From Luteipulveratus halotolerans (GTDB lineage: Bacteria; Actinomycetota; Actinomycetes; Actinomycetales; Dermatophilaceae), in contig NZ_LAIR01000002.1 of NCBI RefSeq assembly GCF_001247745.1, positions 558,001 through 622,000 of the forward strand: a DNA stretch of 64,000 bases, given 5' to 3'. The notes beneath the pieces were generated by a model, which was not told where the DNA came from, did no database searches, and was given only the letters and a program-made list of their open reading frames with translations. Made by a program: the position numbers and the translations under genes. Numbering within the stretch: position 1 is the first letter of the stretch; each line of letters opens with the position of its first letter. Below are positions 25,947 to 34,927 of the stretch, one piece after another.

Positions 25947-26971
25947 GCGCCGCCCAGGTCAACCGCGCCACGGCATCTGCGGCACAGGAGCGACTCGCGG
26001 GGCTCGCCACACCTCCCGGCGCGCTCGGTCGGCTCGGCGAGGCCGGGGTCTGGCTCGCCGGCGTCCAGGGTGCGTGTCCGCCGCGTCCGGTGGACGACGT
26101 GCGCATCGTGGTGTTCGCCGGCGACCACGGGGTGGTCGACCACGGGGTCACGGCCTTCCCGTCGAGCGTCACACCGCTGATGGTCCGGGCGTTCGTCGCC
26201 GGCTCTGCCGGTGCATGCGTGCTGGCGCGTCAGCACGGTGCGCAGCTGCGGGTCGTCGACGTGTCGGTTGACGACGACCTGCCCGACCTGCCACCGGCTG
26301 TGAGCGCCGGCAAGGTCATGCGGGGCAGCGGCGCGATCCACCTCGCCGACGCCATGACCACGCAGCAGTGCGAGCAGGCGCTCGTGCTCGGCGCCCGGCT
26401 CGCGGACGAGGCGATCGACGACGGTGCCGATCTGCTGATCGGCGGTGACATGGGCATCGGCAACACCACACCGGCCGCCGCGCTGATCGGTGCGTCGCTG
26501 GGTGTGCCTGCGGCCGAGATCACCGGCCGCGGCACCGGCGTCGACGACGCCGGCCTGTCCCGCAAGGAGCAGGTCATCGCCACCGCGCTGCAGCGGGCGG
26601 GCGCGCGGGCGCACGACCCGATGCAGCGACTGTCAGCGCTCGGGGGAGCCGACCTCGCTGCTCACACCGGGTTCCTCGTCCGGGCCGCCGAGCGTGGCGT
26701 GCCCGTCCTGCTCGACGGCGTCATCTCCGTGGCGTGCGCCCTGGTCGCCGAGGACCTGCAACCCGGCAGTGTCGCGTGGTTCGCGGCCGGGCACCGCTCA
26801 CCCGAGCCGGCCCAGTCGCTCGCGCTCGACAAGCTCGGGCTGGTGCCGCTGCTCGATCTCGGGATGCGGCTCGGTGAGGGCTCGGGCGCGGTCGCCGCGA
26901 TCCCGTTGCTGCGGTCGGCGTCCGCGCTGCTCACCGACGTCGCGCTGCTCTCGGACGTTCTCGGGTCGTGA
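25943..26971 (+). CDS. cobT: Nicotinate-nucleotide-dimethylbenzimidazole phosphoribosyltransferase
   Basis: Forms alpha-ribazole phosphate from nicotinate mononucleotide and dimethylbenzimidazole for the lower ligand. The 342-residue protein is of normal length and shows TPPGALGRLG, VFAGDHGVVDHGVTAFPSSV, GGDMGIGNTTPAAALIG, and LDLGMRLGEGSGA with the catalytic glutamate. The start MSAAQVNRAT overlaps the cbtA stop; the longer reading lies inside cbtA. This is the Salmonella-type CobT, not the chelatase subunit of the same name. Confidence 0.96.
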   Translation: MSAAQVNRATASAAQERLAGLATPPGALGRLGEAGVWLAGVQGACPPRPVDDVRIVVFAGDHGVVDHGVTAFPSSVTPLMVRAFVAGSAGACVLARQHGAQLRVVDVSVDDDLPDLPPAVSAGKVMRGSGAIHLADAMTTQQCEQALVLGARLADEAIDDGADLLIGGDMGIGNTTPAAALIGASLGVPAAEITGRGTGVDDAGLSRKEQVIATALQRAGARAHDPMQRLSALGGADLAAHTGFLVRAAERGVPVLLDGVISVACALVAEDLQPGSVAWFAAGHRSPEPAQSLALDKLGLVPLLDLGMRLGEGSGAVAAIPLLRSASALLTDVALLSDVLGS

Positions 26972-27888
26972 GCGCCCGGGCCGCCGGGCTGCTGGTCGGC
27001 TTCGCCGCCGACCGGCTGCTCGGTGACCCGCGCCGCGGTCACCCGGTGGCGCTGCTCGGCCGAGCGGCCACCCGGTTCGAGCACCGCGTCTACGCGCCGC
27101 GTCGCTCGCGCGGTGCGGCGTACACCGCGGTGGTGGTCGGCACCGTGGCGGCCGGTGGGGCCGTCGTCGAGGTCTGTGTCCGACGACGGCCGGTCGTCCA
27201 CGTGGCGGTCACGGCTGCGGCCACCTACGTCGTCCTCGGCGGACTCACACTGCAGCGCGAGGCGCACGCGGTGGCATCGCTGCTCGAGGCCGACGACCTG
27301 GCGGCGGCGCGGGTGCGCGTCACCCACCTCGTCGGGCGTACGCCCGATCACCTGTCTGCCGACGAGGTCGCGCGCGCGACCGTCGAGTCCGTCGCCGAGA
27401 ACACCTCCGACGCTGTTGTGGCACCCCTGCTGTGGGGCGCGGTCGGCGGCGTACCCGGTCTGCTGGCGTACCGCAGCGTCAACACGCTCGACGCCATGGT
27501 CGGACACCGCAGCGAGCGTTACGCCGAGTTCGGTTGGGGGAGTGCGCGACTCGACGACCTGGCCAACCTCGTCCCCGCTCGGGTGACTGCTGCGCTCGCC
27601 GCGGCCTGCGGTGAGCGCCCCGTGGCCGCGCTGCGTGCTTGGCGACGCGACGCGCACCAGCACCCGAGCCCGAATGCCGGTCCGGTCGAGGCGGCGTTCG
27701 CGGGGGCGCTCGGTATCTCGCTCGGCGGGCGCAACACCTACGACGGGGCATCCGAGGACCGCGGACGGCTCGGCGACGGACCCTCCGCGCAGGTCGGCGA
27801 CATCCGGCGTACGACGGCTCTCGCGCTGCGCGTCGACGTCGCCGCCGCGCTGCTCGCGGCAGTCGTCAGTCGCGCGCTGCGGCGCTGA
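26968..27888 (+). CDS. cobD: Adenosylcobinamide-phosphate synthase CobD/CbiB
   Basis: Attaches the aminopropanol (phosphate) arm to adenosylcobyric acid. The 306-residue membrane-associated protein shows the family motifs DRLLGDPRRGHPVALLG, VESVAENTSDAVVAPLLWGA and VNTLDAMVGHRSERYAEFGW, and PNAGPVEAAFAGALG. GTG start overlaps the cobT stop (GTGA). Its 3' end overlaps the convergent cobK by 23 bp. Confidence 0.95.
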   Translation: MSARAAGLLVGFAADRLLGDPRRGHPVALLGRAATRFEHRVYAPRRSRGAAYTAVVVGTVAAGGAVVEVCVRRRPVVHVAVTAAATYVVLGGLTLQREAHAVASLLEADDLAAARVRVTHLVGRTPDHLSADEVARATVESVAENTSDAVVAPLLWGAVGGVPGLLAYRSVNTLDAMVGHRSERYAEFGWGSARLDDLANLVPARVTAALAAACGERPVAALRAWRRDAHQHPSPNAGPVEAAFAGALGISLGGRNTYDGASEDRGRLGDGPSAQVGDIRRTTALALRVDVAAALLAAVVSRALRR

Positions 27889-28621
27889 GCGCCCAGTCGC
27901 GGGCGCCCGTTGCCGTGTCGACCTGTGCGGTGACCTCCTGACCCGGCCACTGCGGTCGGCGTACGACGACGACGGGCACGCTCAGGTCGGCGGCGGCGTC
28001 GAGCTTGGGCGCGGTGTAGGCGCCGCCTGAGTCCTTGGTGACCAGGACGTCGATCGCGTTGCGCCGCAGCAGATCTCGTTCGTTCTCGAGGTAGTAGGGC
28101 CCGCGGCTGCGAAGGATCTTCCAGGTGGGTGGCAGCGCCATCGCGGGGTCGTCGACGACACGTGCGATGACCTGGTGCTGGCGCAACCGTGGGATGAGGT
28201 CGGCCAGGTGCTGCCGGCCCGTGGTGAGCAGGACGCGTCGGCCGAGGTCGGCGGCCGTCGCTGCCGCCATGACGTGGTCGTCGACCCAGTGCCAGGTGGC
28301 TGCCGCCGGGTGCTCGCTCCAGCCCGGCCGAGCGAGGCGCAGCAGGGGAACGTCCAGCTGGCGGCACGCCGTCACCGCGTTGGCCGAGATGCGCGCAGCG
28401 AACGGATGAGTCGCATCGACGACAGCTGAGATCCGTTGTGTCAGAAGGTATCTCGTGAGTCCATCGACTCCGCCGAAGCCGCCGACCCGGGTGATGCCCT
28501 CGGGCAGGCGGGGCTCGCGTACGGCACCGGCGAGCGACGACACGACGTCGTGGCCGTCCGCGACGAGCAGGCGGGCGAGCTCGCGTGCCTCGCCCGTGCC
28601 TCCGAGGATCAGGACCGTCAT
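27866..28621 (-). CDS. cobK: Precorrin-6A reductase
   Basis: NADPH-dependent reduction of the precorrin-6A macrocycle to precorrin-6B. The 251-residue protein starts MTVLILGGTGEARELARLL, a nucleotide-binding fold, and has AVVDATHPFAARISANAVTA and LLTTGRQHL typical of CobK/CbiJ. The ATG at 28621 overlaps the cobQ stop (ATGA). A longer reading begins in cobQ and is rejected. Confidence 0.95.
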   Translation of the reverse strand: MTVLILGGTGEARELARLLVADGHDVVSSLAGAVREPRLPEGITRVGGFGGVDGLTRYLLTQRISAVVDATHPFAARISANAVTACRQLDVPLLRLARPGWSEHPAAATWHWVDDHVMAAATAADLGRRVLLTTGRQHLADLIPRLRQHQVIARVVDDPAMALPPTWKILRSRGPYYLENERDLLRRNAIDVLVTKDSGGAYTAPKLDAAADLSVPVVVVRRPQWPGQEVTAQVDTATGARDWALSAAARD

Positions 28622-30114
28622 CGCACACCTGCCTGGATGTGGGGGAGGCCCGGCGGCGGGCCGTGCTCGACCAGCTGCATCAACGGGTCGAGGCCGATGT
28701 GCTCGTCGATCAGGTCGGCGAGCACGTCGAGTCGGTCGATGCGGGCCTGCTCGAACGACAGCGACGGGTCCGGGGCGAACGTGGTGCGACCTGCGGCCCG
28801 GGCAGCGTCCGCGAGCACAGCGCGACGGAAGTCGTCGCTCTCGAGCGAGCCGTGCCACATGGTGCCGTGCACGTTGTCGGACCGGGCGCCGTCGAGGAAC
28901 GGCGCGGACCGGTCGCCGCGACGGATCCGCCCGTGGTGGATGACGTAGCCGCGCACGGCATGCCCGTCGTGGCGACCCTCGACGACGGCCAGCGCCTTGT
29001 CGGTCGCGAACTCTGTGGTGATGTCGAGGAGCCCGAGTCCGTCGGCGACGACGCCCGAGTCTCCTTCGACCCCAACGGGATCCACGATCGAGGACCCGAG
29101 CATCTGAGCGCCGCCGCAGACCCCCAGGACGTGTCGCCCGGAGGCCGCGAACCGGCGCACGGCCTCGTCGAGCCCACGGTCTCGCGCCCAGGCGAGGTCA
29201 CCGAGCGTCGAGCGGGTGCCCGGCAGGATGACCAGATCAGCGGCGTCGACGTCCTCGGGCCGCGACACGAAGCGCACGTCGACGTCGGGCTCCAACGAGA
29301 GAGCGTCGACGTCGGTGAAGTTGCTGATGCGGGGGAAGGCCAGCACCGCGACCCGGAGTGCATCGGCGGCGTCGCGGGGCGTGGGCCGTTGGTCGATCGC
29401 GACGGCGTCCTCGGAGTCCATCCACAGGCCGTGCTGCCAGGGCAGGATGCCGAGAACGCTTCTGCCCGTGAGCCTTTCGAGCTCGGTAGTGCCGGGGGAC
29501 AGGAGCGTGACGTCACCGCGGAACTTGTTGATCACGAACCCGGCGATCAGCCGTTGGTCGGCGGCGTCGAGCAGCGCGAGCGAGCCGTAGAGCTGTGCGA
29601 AGACGCCGCCCCGGTCGATGTCGGCCACGACGATGGTCGGCATCGAGTCATGCTGTGCGAGACCGAGATTGACGTAGTCCCAGGCACGCAGGTTGATCTC
29701 GGCGACGCCACCCGCTCCTTCGCAGACGACCACGTCGAAGCGCGAGCGCAGGTCGTCGTACGCCGCGTACGCGGCCTCGGCGAGGTGAGCCCGGCCGCCG
29801 GCGTACTCACCCGCTTCGAGACGTCCGGCCGGCTCGCCCATGACCACGACGTGCGAGCGCCGGTCCGAGCTCGGCTTGAGGAGTACGGGGTTCATCGCGG
29901 GCTCGGGCTCGGCGCCAGCAGCGATCGACTGGATCCACTGCGCTCGGCCGATCTCGGCGCCGGCGGCCGTGACCATCGAGTTGTTCGACATGTTCTGCGC
30001 CTTGAACGGTGCGACCTTCACGCCCGCGCGAGACAGCAGCCGGCAGATGCCGGAGGTGACGACCGACTTGCCGGCGTCGGACGTCGTACCAGCGACGAGA
30101 AGGCTTCCAGGCAC
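28618..30114 (-). CDS. cobQ: Cobyric acid synthase
   Basis: Glutamine-dependent amidation of side chains b, d, e and g of adenosylcobyrinic acid a,c-diamide. The 498-residue protein has an N-terminal P-loop-type synthetase (LLVAGTTSDAGKSVVTSGIC, FKAQNMSNNS) and a C-terminal GATase with VCGGAQMLG (nucleophile cysteine) and VHGTMWHGSLE (catalytic histidine). GTG start. A -10-like TAGGCT on the minus strand (plus 30121-30126) ends only six bases before the start, so the message may be leaderless. Operon with cobK. Confidence 0.96.
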   Translation of the reverse strand: MPGSLLVAGTTSDAGKSVVTSGICRLLSRAGVKVAPFKAQNMSNNSMVTAAGAEIGRAQWIQSIAAGAEPEPAMNPVLLKPSSDRRSHVVVMGEPAGRLEAGEYAGGRAHLAEAAYAAYDDLRSRFDVVVCEGAGGVAEINLRAWDYVNLGLAQHDSMPTIVVADIDRGGVFAQLYGSLALLDAADQRLIAGFVINKFRGDVTLLSPGTTELERLTGRSVLGILPWQHGLWMDSEDAVAIDQRPTPRDAADALRVAVLAFPRISNFTDVDALSLEPDVDVRFVSRPEDVDAADLVILPGTRSTLGDLAWARDRGLDEAVRRFAASGRHVLGVCGGAQMLGSSIVDPVGVEGDSGVVADGLGLLDITTEFATDKALAVVEGRHDGHAVRGYVIHHGRIRRGDRSAPFLDGARSDNVHGTMWHGSLESDDFRRAVLADAARAAGRTTFAPDPSLSFEQARIDRLDVLADLIDEHIGLDPLMQLVEHGPPPGLPHIQAGVR

Positions 30115-30138
30115 CCCGGCAGCCTAGTCGGGGACTTA

Positions 30139-30154
30139 TACAAGACGTCTTGTA
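30139..30154. promoter_or_regulatory. Palindromic operator candidate
   Basis: The perfect 16-bp palindrome TACAAGACGTCTTGTA lies between cobQ and the divergent HTH gene. It overlaps a -10-like TATACA (30137-30142) for the HTH gene and sits just upstream of the cobQ -10. The likely ligand is the adjacent HTH regulator acting on its own promoter, and cobQ-cobK could be touched too. Confidence 0.7.
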
Positions 30155-30184
30155 CGACGAGTCCGGTGCCGTGACGATCGAGCC

Positions 30185-30835
30185 ATGACCCGTCGTACCG
30201 CCCAGGACCGCCACTCCGACTCGGCACCCGCTGATGACAGCTGGCCACCGGAGGGCACTGCCCTGATCGACGCGCTCGTCGCCATTCATCACCCCACGCG
30301 TCGGCGCCTGTACGAGGTGCTACGAGCCCAGGGCCCGTGCAGTGTCGGTCGCCTCGTCGAGCTGACCGGTCTGGCGCCCGGCTCGGTGAGTCACCACCTG
30401 AAACCGTTGCACCGCAGCGGTTTCGTCTCTCTCGCGCCCGGCCTGGCGCGAGACACGAGGGAGTCGTGGTGGCAGGCGCACCAGCGCAGACTCTCGTGGA
30501 GCAGCGACGACTACGACGAGGGCTCGGCCGCACACGAGATCGGCCGGCTCGCCGAGCGCACCAACTACGAGCACCAGGAACGCGCGACGCGGCAGTGGTT
30601 GCGGCGGCGGCACGACCTGCCGACGCCGTGGAGCGACAGCGGCTTCTCCAGCGACGCCTTCGTGGCCGCGACCGCGGAGCAGGTCGATGACCTGCAGCGT
30701 CGCCTCGACGTGACGATCCGCGAGTGGAGCGACGCGTGCGTCGCGGATCGTGAGGAGCATCCCGATCTGGAGCGCCATCCGGTGCGTGTCGTGGCACGCG
30801 GCTTCCCGAGCGACCCGACCTGGGGCGAGTCGTGA
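30185..30835 (+). CDS. ArsR-type winged-helix regulator
   Basis: A 216-residue DNA-binding protein. Residues 25-90 form an ArsR/HTH_20-like winged helix (HPTRRRLYEVLRAQGPCSVG, TGLAPGSVSHHLKPLHRSGF). The remainder has no recognised domain and may bind ligand or form the dimer. Its stop overlaps the GTG of an MFS exporter (GTGA), the usual layout of a repressor controlling a drug or metabolite exporter, probably through the palindrome 30 bp upstream. The inducer is unknown. Confidence 0.88.
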   Translation: MTRRTAQDRHSDSAPADDSWPPEGTALIDALVAIHHPTRRRLYEVLRAQGPCSVGRLVELTGLAPGSVSHHLKPLHRSGFVSLAPGLARDTRESWWQAHQRRLSWSSDDYDEGSAAHEIGRLAERTNYEHQERATRQWLRRRHDLPTPWSDSGFSSDAFVAATAEQVDDLQRRLDVTIREWSDACVADREEHPDLERHPVRVVARGFPSDPTWGES

Positions 30836-32067
30836 CGACCACGGTCGACGACGGACCCCGGCTGATCGGCGTACGGCCACCGCCCGTGCGGCGCGACCCC
30901 GTCGTACGCGTGTGGCTGGTCGGTGCGGCGGTGTCGTGGTTCGGCGACGCCGTGTTCGCGATCGCGCTCGTCTGGACGGCTGTGCACCTGGTGTCGCCGG
31001 CGGCGGCCGGGCTCGTCGTCGCGGTCGAGATGGTGCCGCAGGCGCTGCTGATGCTGGTCGGGGGTGTCCTCGCCGACCGGGTCGACACCCGGCGGGTACT
31101 CGTCATCGGTCACAGCGCGCGCGTGGCCGTCCTCGTGGCCGGCTCGGCCTGCTGGATGCTCCTCGGCCCGACCCCGGGCGTGCTCGTGGGTGTGGCCCTG
31201 TGCTTCGGGGCGATCGCCGGGCTCACGCTGCCCGCCACCGCGACGCTCAGCCGCCAGCTGGTCCCTCTCGACGACATCGCCACGGTGGCCGGCTGGTCGC
31301 AGGTGAGCGGTCGGCTGGCGCGGCTCGCCGGGGCACCCGTCGGCGCTCTCGTCGTGGTGCACGGCGGCATGCTGGCCGCGATGCTGCTCAACGCCGTGTC
31401 GTTCGCCGTCATCTCGGTGCTGCTGCTGACCGTCGTGCGTCCCCGGTACGCCCTCCCGCGGGCTCCCCGCGAACGCTGGCGCGCCTCGCTCGGCGAAGGT
31501 GTCGCCTACCTGCGTCGTACGCCGACCGCGCGCTCGCTGGTCGTCGGCATCTGCGCGCTGAACATCTTCATCGGACCCGTCCTCGGCCTCGGCGTGGCGC
31601 TGCGGGTGAGTCACGCGGGCTGGTCCGCAGGATGGGTCGGAGCCGCGGAGGTCGTGTTCGGTGTCGGCGCGATCCTCGGCAGCATCGGCGGAATCCGTTG
31701 GCAGGGAACGCATCTCGCGCGCCGCGGGTTCGGGGCACTCGTCGTGCAGGGCGGGGCGATCGCAGCGGTCGGAGCGCCGTCGAGACCGCTGTTCGTCGTC
31801 GGGGCGCTCGGGATCGGGGTCACGGCCGGGCTCGCGTCGGTGTGGATCAGCGGTGCGTTCCAGCGCACCGTCGCGACGTCGTACCTCGGCCGCGTGTCGT
31901 CACTGAACCAGCTCGGCGACCTCGCGCTCATCCCCGTGACGACACCCCTGCTCGGTGCGCTGGTGACGGCCACCAGCGTGGCCGCCGCGGTCGGCGCGTT
32001 CGGGGTGGCCATGTCGGTGCTGTGCCTGTGGTTCGCGACTCGGCCCACGATCCGCGCGCTTGCCTGA
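30832..32067 (+). CDS. MFS exporter
   Basis: A 411-residue major facilitator superfamily protein with about twelve hydrophobic segments. VSWFGDAVFAIALVWTAVHL and the loop GGVLADRVDTRRVLVIGH (the family A motif G-x-x-x-D-R) are typical of the MFS_3-like exporters. It is translationally coupled to the HTH regulator before it, so efflux of a compound sensed by that regulator is plausible. The substrate cannot be told. Confidence 0.9.
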   Translation: MTTTVDDGPRLIGVRPPPVRRDPVVRVWLVGAAVSWFGDAVFAIALVWTAVHLVSPAAAGLVVAVEMVPQALLMLVGGVLADRVDTRRVLVIGHSARVAVLVAGSACWMLLGPTPGVLVGVALCFGAIAGLTLPATATLSRQLVPLDDIATVAGWSQVSGRLARLAGAPVGALVVVHGGMLAAMLLNAVSFAVISVLLLTVVRPRYALPRAPRERWRASLGEGVAYLRRTPTARSLVVGICALNIFIGPVLGLGVALRVSHAGWSAGWVGAAEVVFGVGAILGSIGGIRWQGTHLARRGFGALVVQGGAIAAVGAPSRPLFVVGALGIGVTAGLASVWISGAFQRTVATSYLGRVSSLNQLGDLALIPVTTPLLGALVTATSVAAAVGAFGVAMSVLCLWFATRPTIRALA

Positions 32068-32120
32068 ACCGCCGTGGGTAGTCCTCCGGGACGACTTTGG
32101 CGAACTCGCCCGCGCCGCAC

Positions 32121-32136
32121 TCGAACATGTGTACGA
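32121..32136 (+). promoter_or_regulatory. SOS-box-like site and -10 ahead of the HNH gene
   Basis: TCGAACATGTGTACGA differs at one position from the actinobacterial LexA consensus TCGAAC-N4-GTTCGA. The same bases contain a -10-like TACGAT (32132-32137) ending six bases before the ATG at 32144, so transcription probably starts at the start codon and LexA would block it directly. Confidence 0.7.
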
Positions 32137-32143
32137 TAGCGGC

Positions 32144-33535
32144 ATGGGGAAGACCACTCGGCTCGACAGCACCGTCACGGCGGTCGGTGCTGTCGAGCTG
32201 CGTGCGTTCGTGGCTTCGCTCGCGGCCGTGGGTGACGACGCTGACGACGATGCTGCGCGCATCGACCAGCTGGCGTTGCTGGAGCAGATCGGGGCGGCGT
32301 GTGTGGCGGCTCAGGCGCGGGTCATGGTCGCGTTCGCTGATTCTCAGCGCGAGCAGCAGGCTGCGGCGGGTGTGCCCGTGCGTGAGCGGGGTCGTGGTGT
32401 GGCAGATCAGATCGGGTTGGCGTGCAAGATCTCGCCGCAGGCCGCTTCGTCCCGCCTCGGTCGAGCGCGCACTCTGATGGCTGACCTTCCGAGGGTCTAC
32501 GACGAGCTGTCCGCCGGGCTGATCAGCGACCGGGCCGCCGATGCTGTGGTGCGCCAGACCACCCACCTGAGCCAGCACGACCGGCGCGCGGTCGATGCGG
32601 TGATCGCACCGCACCTGGTGCGCATGTCCGCCCGTGAGGCGCAGGACGCCGTGCGACGGCTGGCGATCGAGCGCGATCCCGAGAGCGCGTGTCGACGGGC
32701 GGAGGCCGCCGCCGCGGAGCGCGGTGTGTGGGCGCGTCCGGCGCCGGACGCCATGGTCAAGCTGACCGCGATGCTGCCAGCCGCAGACGGGGTGACCTCC
32801 TACGCCGCGCTCGACCGGGCTGCCCGGGCGCAGCGCGCGGCCGGCGACGAGTGCACGCTCGCCCAGCTGCGGGCCGACCTGCTCACGGAGCGGCTGACTG
32901 GTCGTTCGGTGAGCGACGGTGCCGATGTCGAGATCAGCCTGGTGATGACCGCCGGCGCTCTGCTGGACGATGCCGACGAGCCGGCGACGCTGCGCGGTCA
33001 CGGCCCGGTCCCGGCCGCGCTGGCGCGTGCGATCGCCGCAGGGACGGGCACGGCCAAGGCCAGGGCGTGGGTGCGGCGTCTGTTCGCCGACCCCGTCACC
33101 GGCGTACTCGACAGTCTTGACCCGCGCCGTCGCATCTTCGACCGGCACGTGCGCCGCCACCTCGACGCCCGCGACCAGACCTGCCGAACACCGTTCTGCG
33201 ACAGCGCGATTCGTCACCGCGACCACGTCACCGCGTACGCCGACGGCGGCGCCACCGATGCCGCCAACGGGCAGGGCATGTGCGAACGCGGCAACTACGC
33301 CAAGCAGGTGCCCGGCTGGCGGGCGCGCGTGGTCGCGGACAGCCCGCACACCGTCACCACGGCCACCCCCACCGGCCACACCTATCGCTCGACCGCACCA
33401 CCGGCGCTCGGCGCCGGCGCCGACCTCACTCGCCGACATCAGCGACCGCGCCTGGTGCGACTCACGTACGACGACCTGCGGGACGACCCCGACGCAGTGA
33501 CCCGGCTGAGCGATTTCATTCGCCGGAGTGCGTGA
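32144..33535 (+). CDS. DUF222 / HNH endonuclease domain protein (13E12 type)
   Basis: A 463-residue protein of the actinobacterial 13E12/DUF222 family. A long helical DUF222 region (about 10-340) precedes a C-terminal HNH nuclease: CRTPFCDSAIRHRDHVTAYA with the H-x-x-H and the following N-x-x-x-x-C-E-R-x-N pattern. Many family members occur in multiple copies and some are SOS induced; the LexA-like site fits that. I chose the ATG at 32144 rather than an earlier in-frame codon because promoter elements lie between them. Confidence 0.88.
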   Translation: MGKTTRLDSTVTAVGAVELRAFVASLAAVGDDADDDAARIDQLALLEQIGAACVAAQARVMVAFADSQREQQAAAGVPVRERGRGVADQIGLACKISPQAASSRLGRARTLMADLPRVYDELSAGLISDRAADAVVRQTTHLSQHDRRAVDAVIAPHLVRMSAREAQDAVRRLAIERDPESACRRAEAAAAERGVWARPAPDAMVKLTAMLPAADGVTSYAALDRAARAQRAAGDECTLAQLRADLLTERLTGRSVSDGADVEISLVMTAGALLDDADEPATLRGHGPVPAALARAIAAGTGTAKARAWVRRLFADPVTGVLDSLDPRRRIFDRHVRRHLDARDQTCRTPFCDSAIRHRDHVTAYADGGATDAANGQGMCERGNYAKQVPGWRARVVADSPHTVTTATPTGHTYRSTAPPALGAGADLTRRHQRPRLVRLTYDDLRDDPDAVTRLSDFIRRSA

Positions 33536-33634
33536 CCCGGCGTGCTGCCAGAGGCCCATCCCGCGGACCGGCCCGGCGCGCGATGCGCTCCCTTGCGACA
33601 ATGCCAGGCGTTCGTCCACACCAACCGCACCGAG

Positions 33635-34921
33635 ATGGGTGAGACCGTGGCCCTGTCCGACATGTCGCCGAGTGACCTCAACGCGTTCCTGCAGACCCAG
33701 CGAACGGCGTACGACGATCTGGTCACCCGAGGGCTCAAGCTCGACCTGACGCGGGGCAAGCCCTCAGCGCAGCAGCTCGACCTGTCCAACGACCTGCTGC
33801 GGCTGCCCGAGGGCTTCACGGCCGCGGACGGCACCGACACTCGCAACTACGGCGGGCTCAAGGGCCTGACCGAGCTGCGTGAGATGTTCGCCGAGCTGCT
33901 GTGGGTCGAGCCCGAGCAGGTCGTCGCGGGCGGCAACTCCAGCCTGACGATGATGAAGGACTGCCTGGTCAACCTGCTGCTGCACGGCGGTGTCGACTCC
34001 GAGCGGCCCTGGTCCCAGGAGGACAAGGTCACCTTCATCTGCCCGGTGCCCGGCTACGACCGCCACTTCGGGCTGCTGGCCTCGCTCGGCATCGACATGG
34101 TGACCGTGCCGATGAACGACGACGGCCCTGACGTGGCCGCGGTCGAGGCGCTGGTCAAGGACGACCCGAGCGTCAAGGGCATGTGGATCGTGCCGACCTA
34201 CTCCAACCCGGCCGGCGCGGTGTGCTCGCTCGAGGTCGCCTCGGCGCTCGCGGGCATGCCGACGGCGGCACCCGACTTCAAGATCTTCTGGGACAACGCC
34301 TACGCCCTGCACCACCTCACCGAGGACGAGGCCAAGAGCGTCGACATCGTCACGCTCGCCTCGGGTGCCGGCCACCCGCACCGGCCGATCATGTTCGCGT
34401 CGACCTCGAAGATCACCTTCGCGGGCGCGGGCGTCGGTTTCCTCGCCGCCTCGACCGACACCATCGCCTGGTACGTCAAGCACCTCGGCGCCGGCTCGAT
34501 CGGCCCCGACAAGGTCAACCACCTGCGGCACGCCCAGTTCTTCAAGGACGCCGACGGTGTGCGCGAGCACATGCGTCGCCACCGCGACATCATCGCGCCC
34601 AAGTTCGCCGAGGTGCAGCGGGTGCTGCGCGAGAGCCTGGGCGAGCACGATGTGGCGACCTGGAACGACCCGACCGGCGGCTACTTCGTCAACCTCGACG
34701 TCGTCGAGGGCACGGCCGCGCGGGTCGTCGAGCTCGCCAAGGGTGCGGGCATCGCGCTCACGCCGGCGGGCTCGTCCTTCCCCTACGGCAAGGACCCGAC
34801 GGACACCAACATCCGTCTCGCGCCGACCATGCCGCCCGTCGACGAGGTGACCGCCGCGATGGACGCCGTCGCGACGTGCGTGCTGCTCGCAGCAGCCGAA
34901 AAGCTTTCTGCCGCATCGTGA
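33635..34921 (+). CDS. Class I/II aminotransferase (alanine-aminotransferase-like clade)
   Basis: PLP-dependent aminotransferase of 428 residues in the fold-type I clade often annotated as aspartate aminotransferase. LDLTRGKPSAQQLDLSN, NYGGLKGLTELREMFAELL, PTYSNPAGAVCS, DNAYALHHL and STSKITFAGAGVGF are visible; K259 should form the Schiff base. Three start codons are possible (ATG 33635, GTG 33647, ATG 33662). Enzymatic substrate is likely an amino acid/2-oxo acid pair such as aspartate and 2-oxoglutarate, inferred from the family only. Confidence 0.88.
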   Translation: MGETVALSDMSPSDLNAFLQTQRTAYDDLVTRGLKLDLTRGKPSAQQLDLSNDLLRLPEGFTAADGTDTRNYGGLKGLTELREMFAELLWVEPEQVVAGGNSSLTMMKDCLVNLLLHGGVDSERPWSQEDKVTFICPVPGYDRHFGLLASLGIDMVTVPMNDDGPDVAAVEALVKDDPSVKGMWIVPTYSNPAGAVCSLEVASALAGMPTAAPDFKIFWDNAYALHHLTEDEAKSVDIVTLASGAGHPHRPIMFASTSKITFAGAGVGFLAASTDTIAWYVKHLGAGSIGPDKVNHLRHAQFFKDADGVREHMRRHRDIIAPKFAEVQRVLRESLGEHDVATWNDPTGGYFVNLDVVEGTAARVVELAKGAGIALTPAGSSFPYGKDPTDTNIRLAPTMPPVDEVTAAMDAVATCVLLAAAEKLSAAS

Positions 34922-34927
34922 TTCGCG

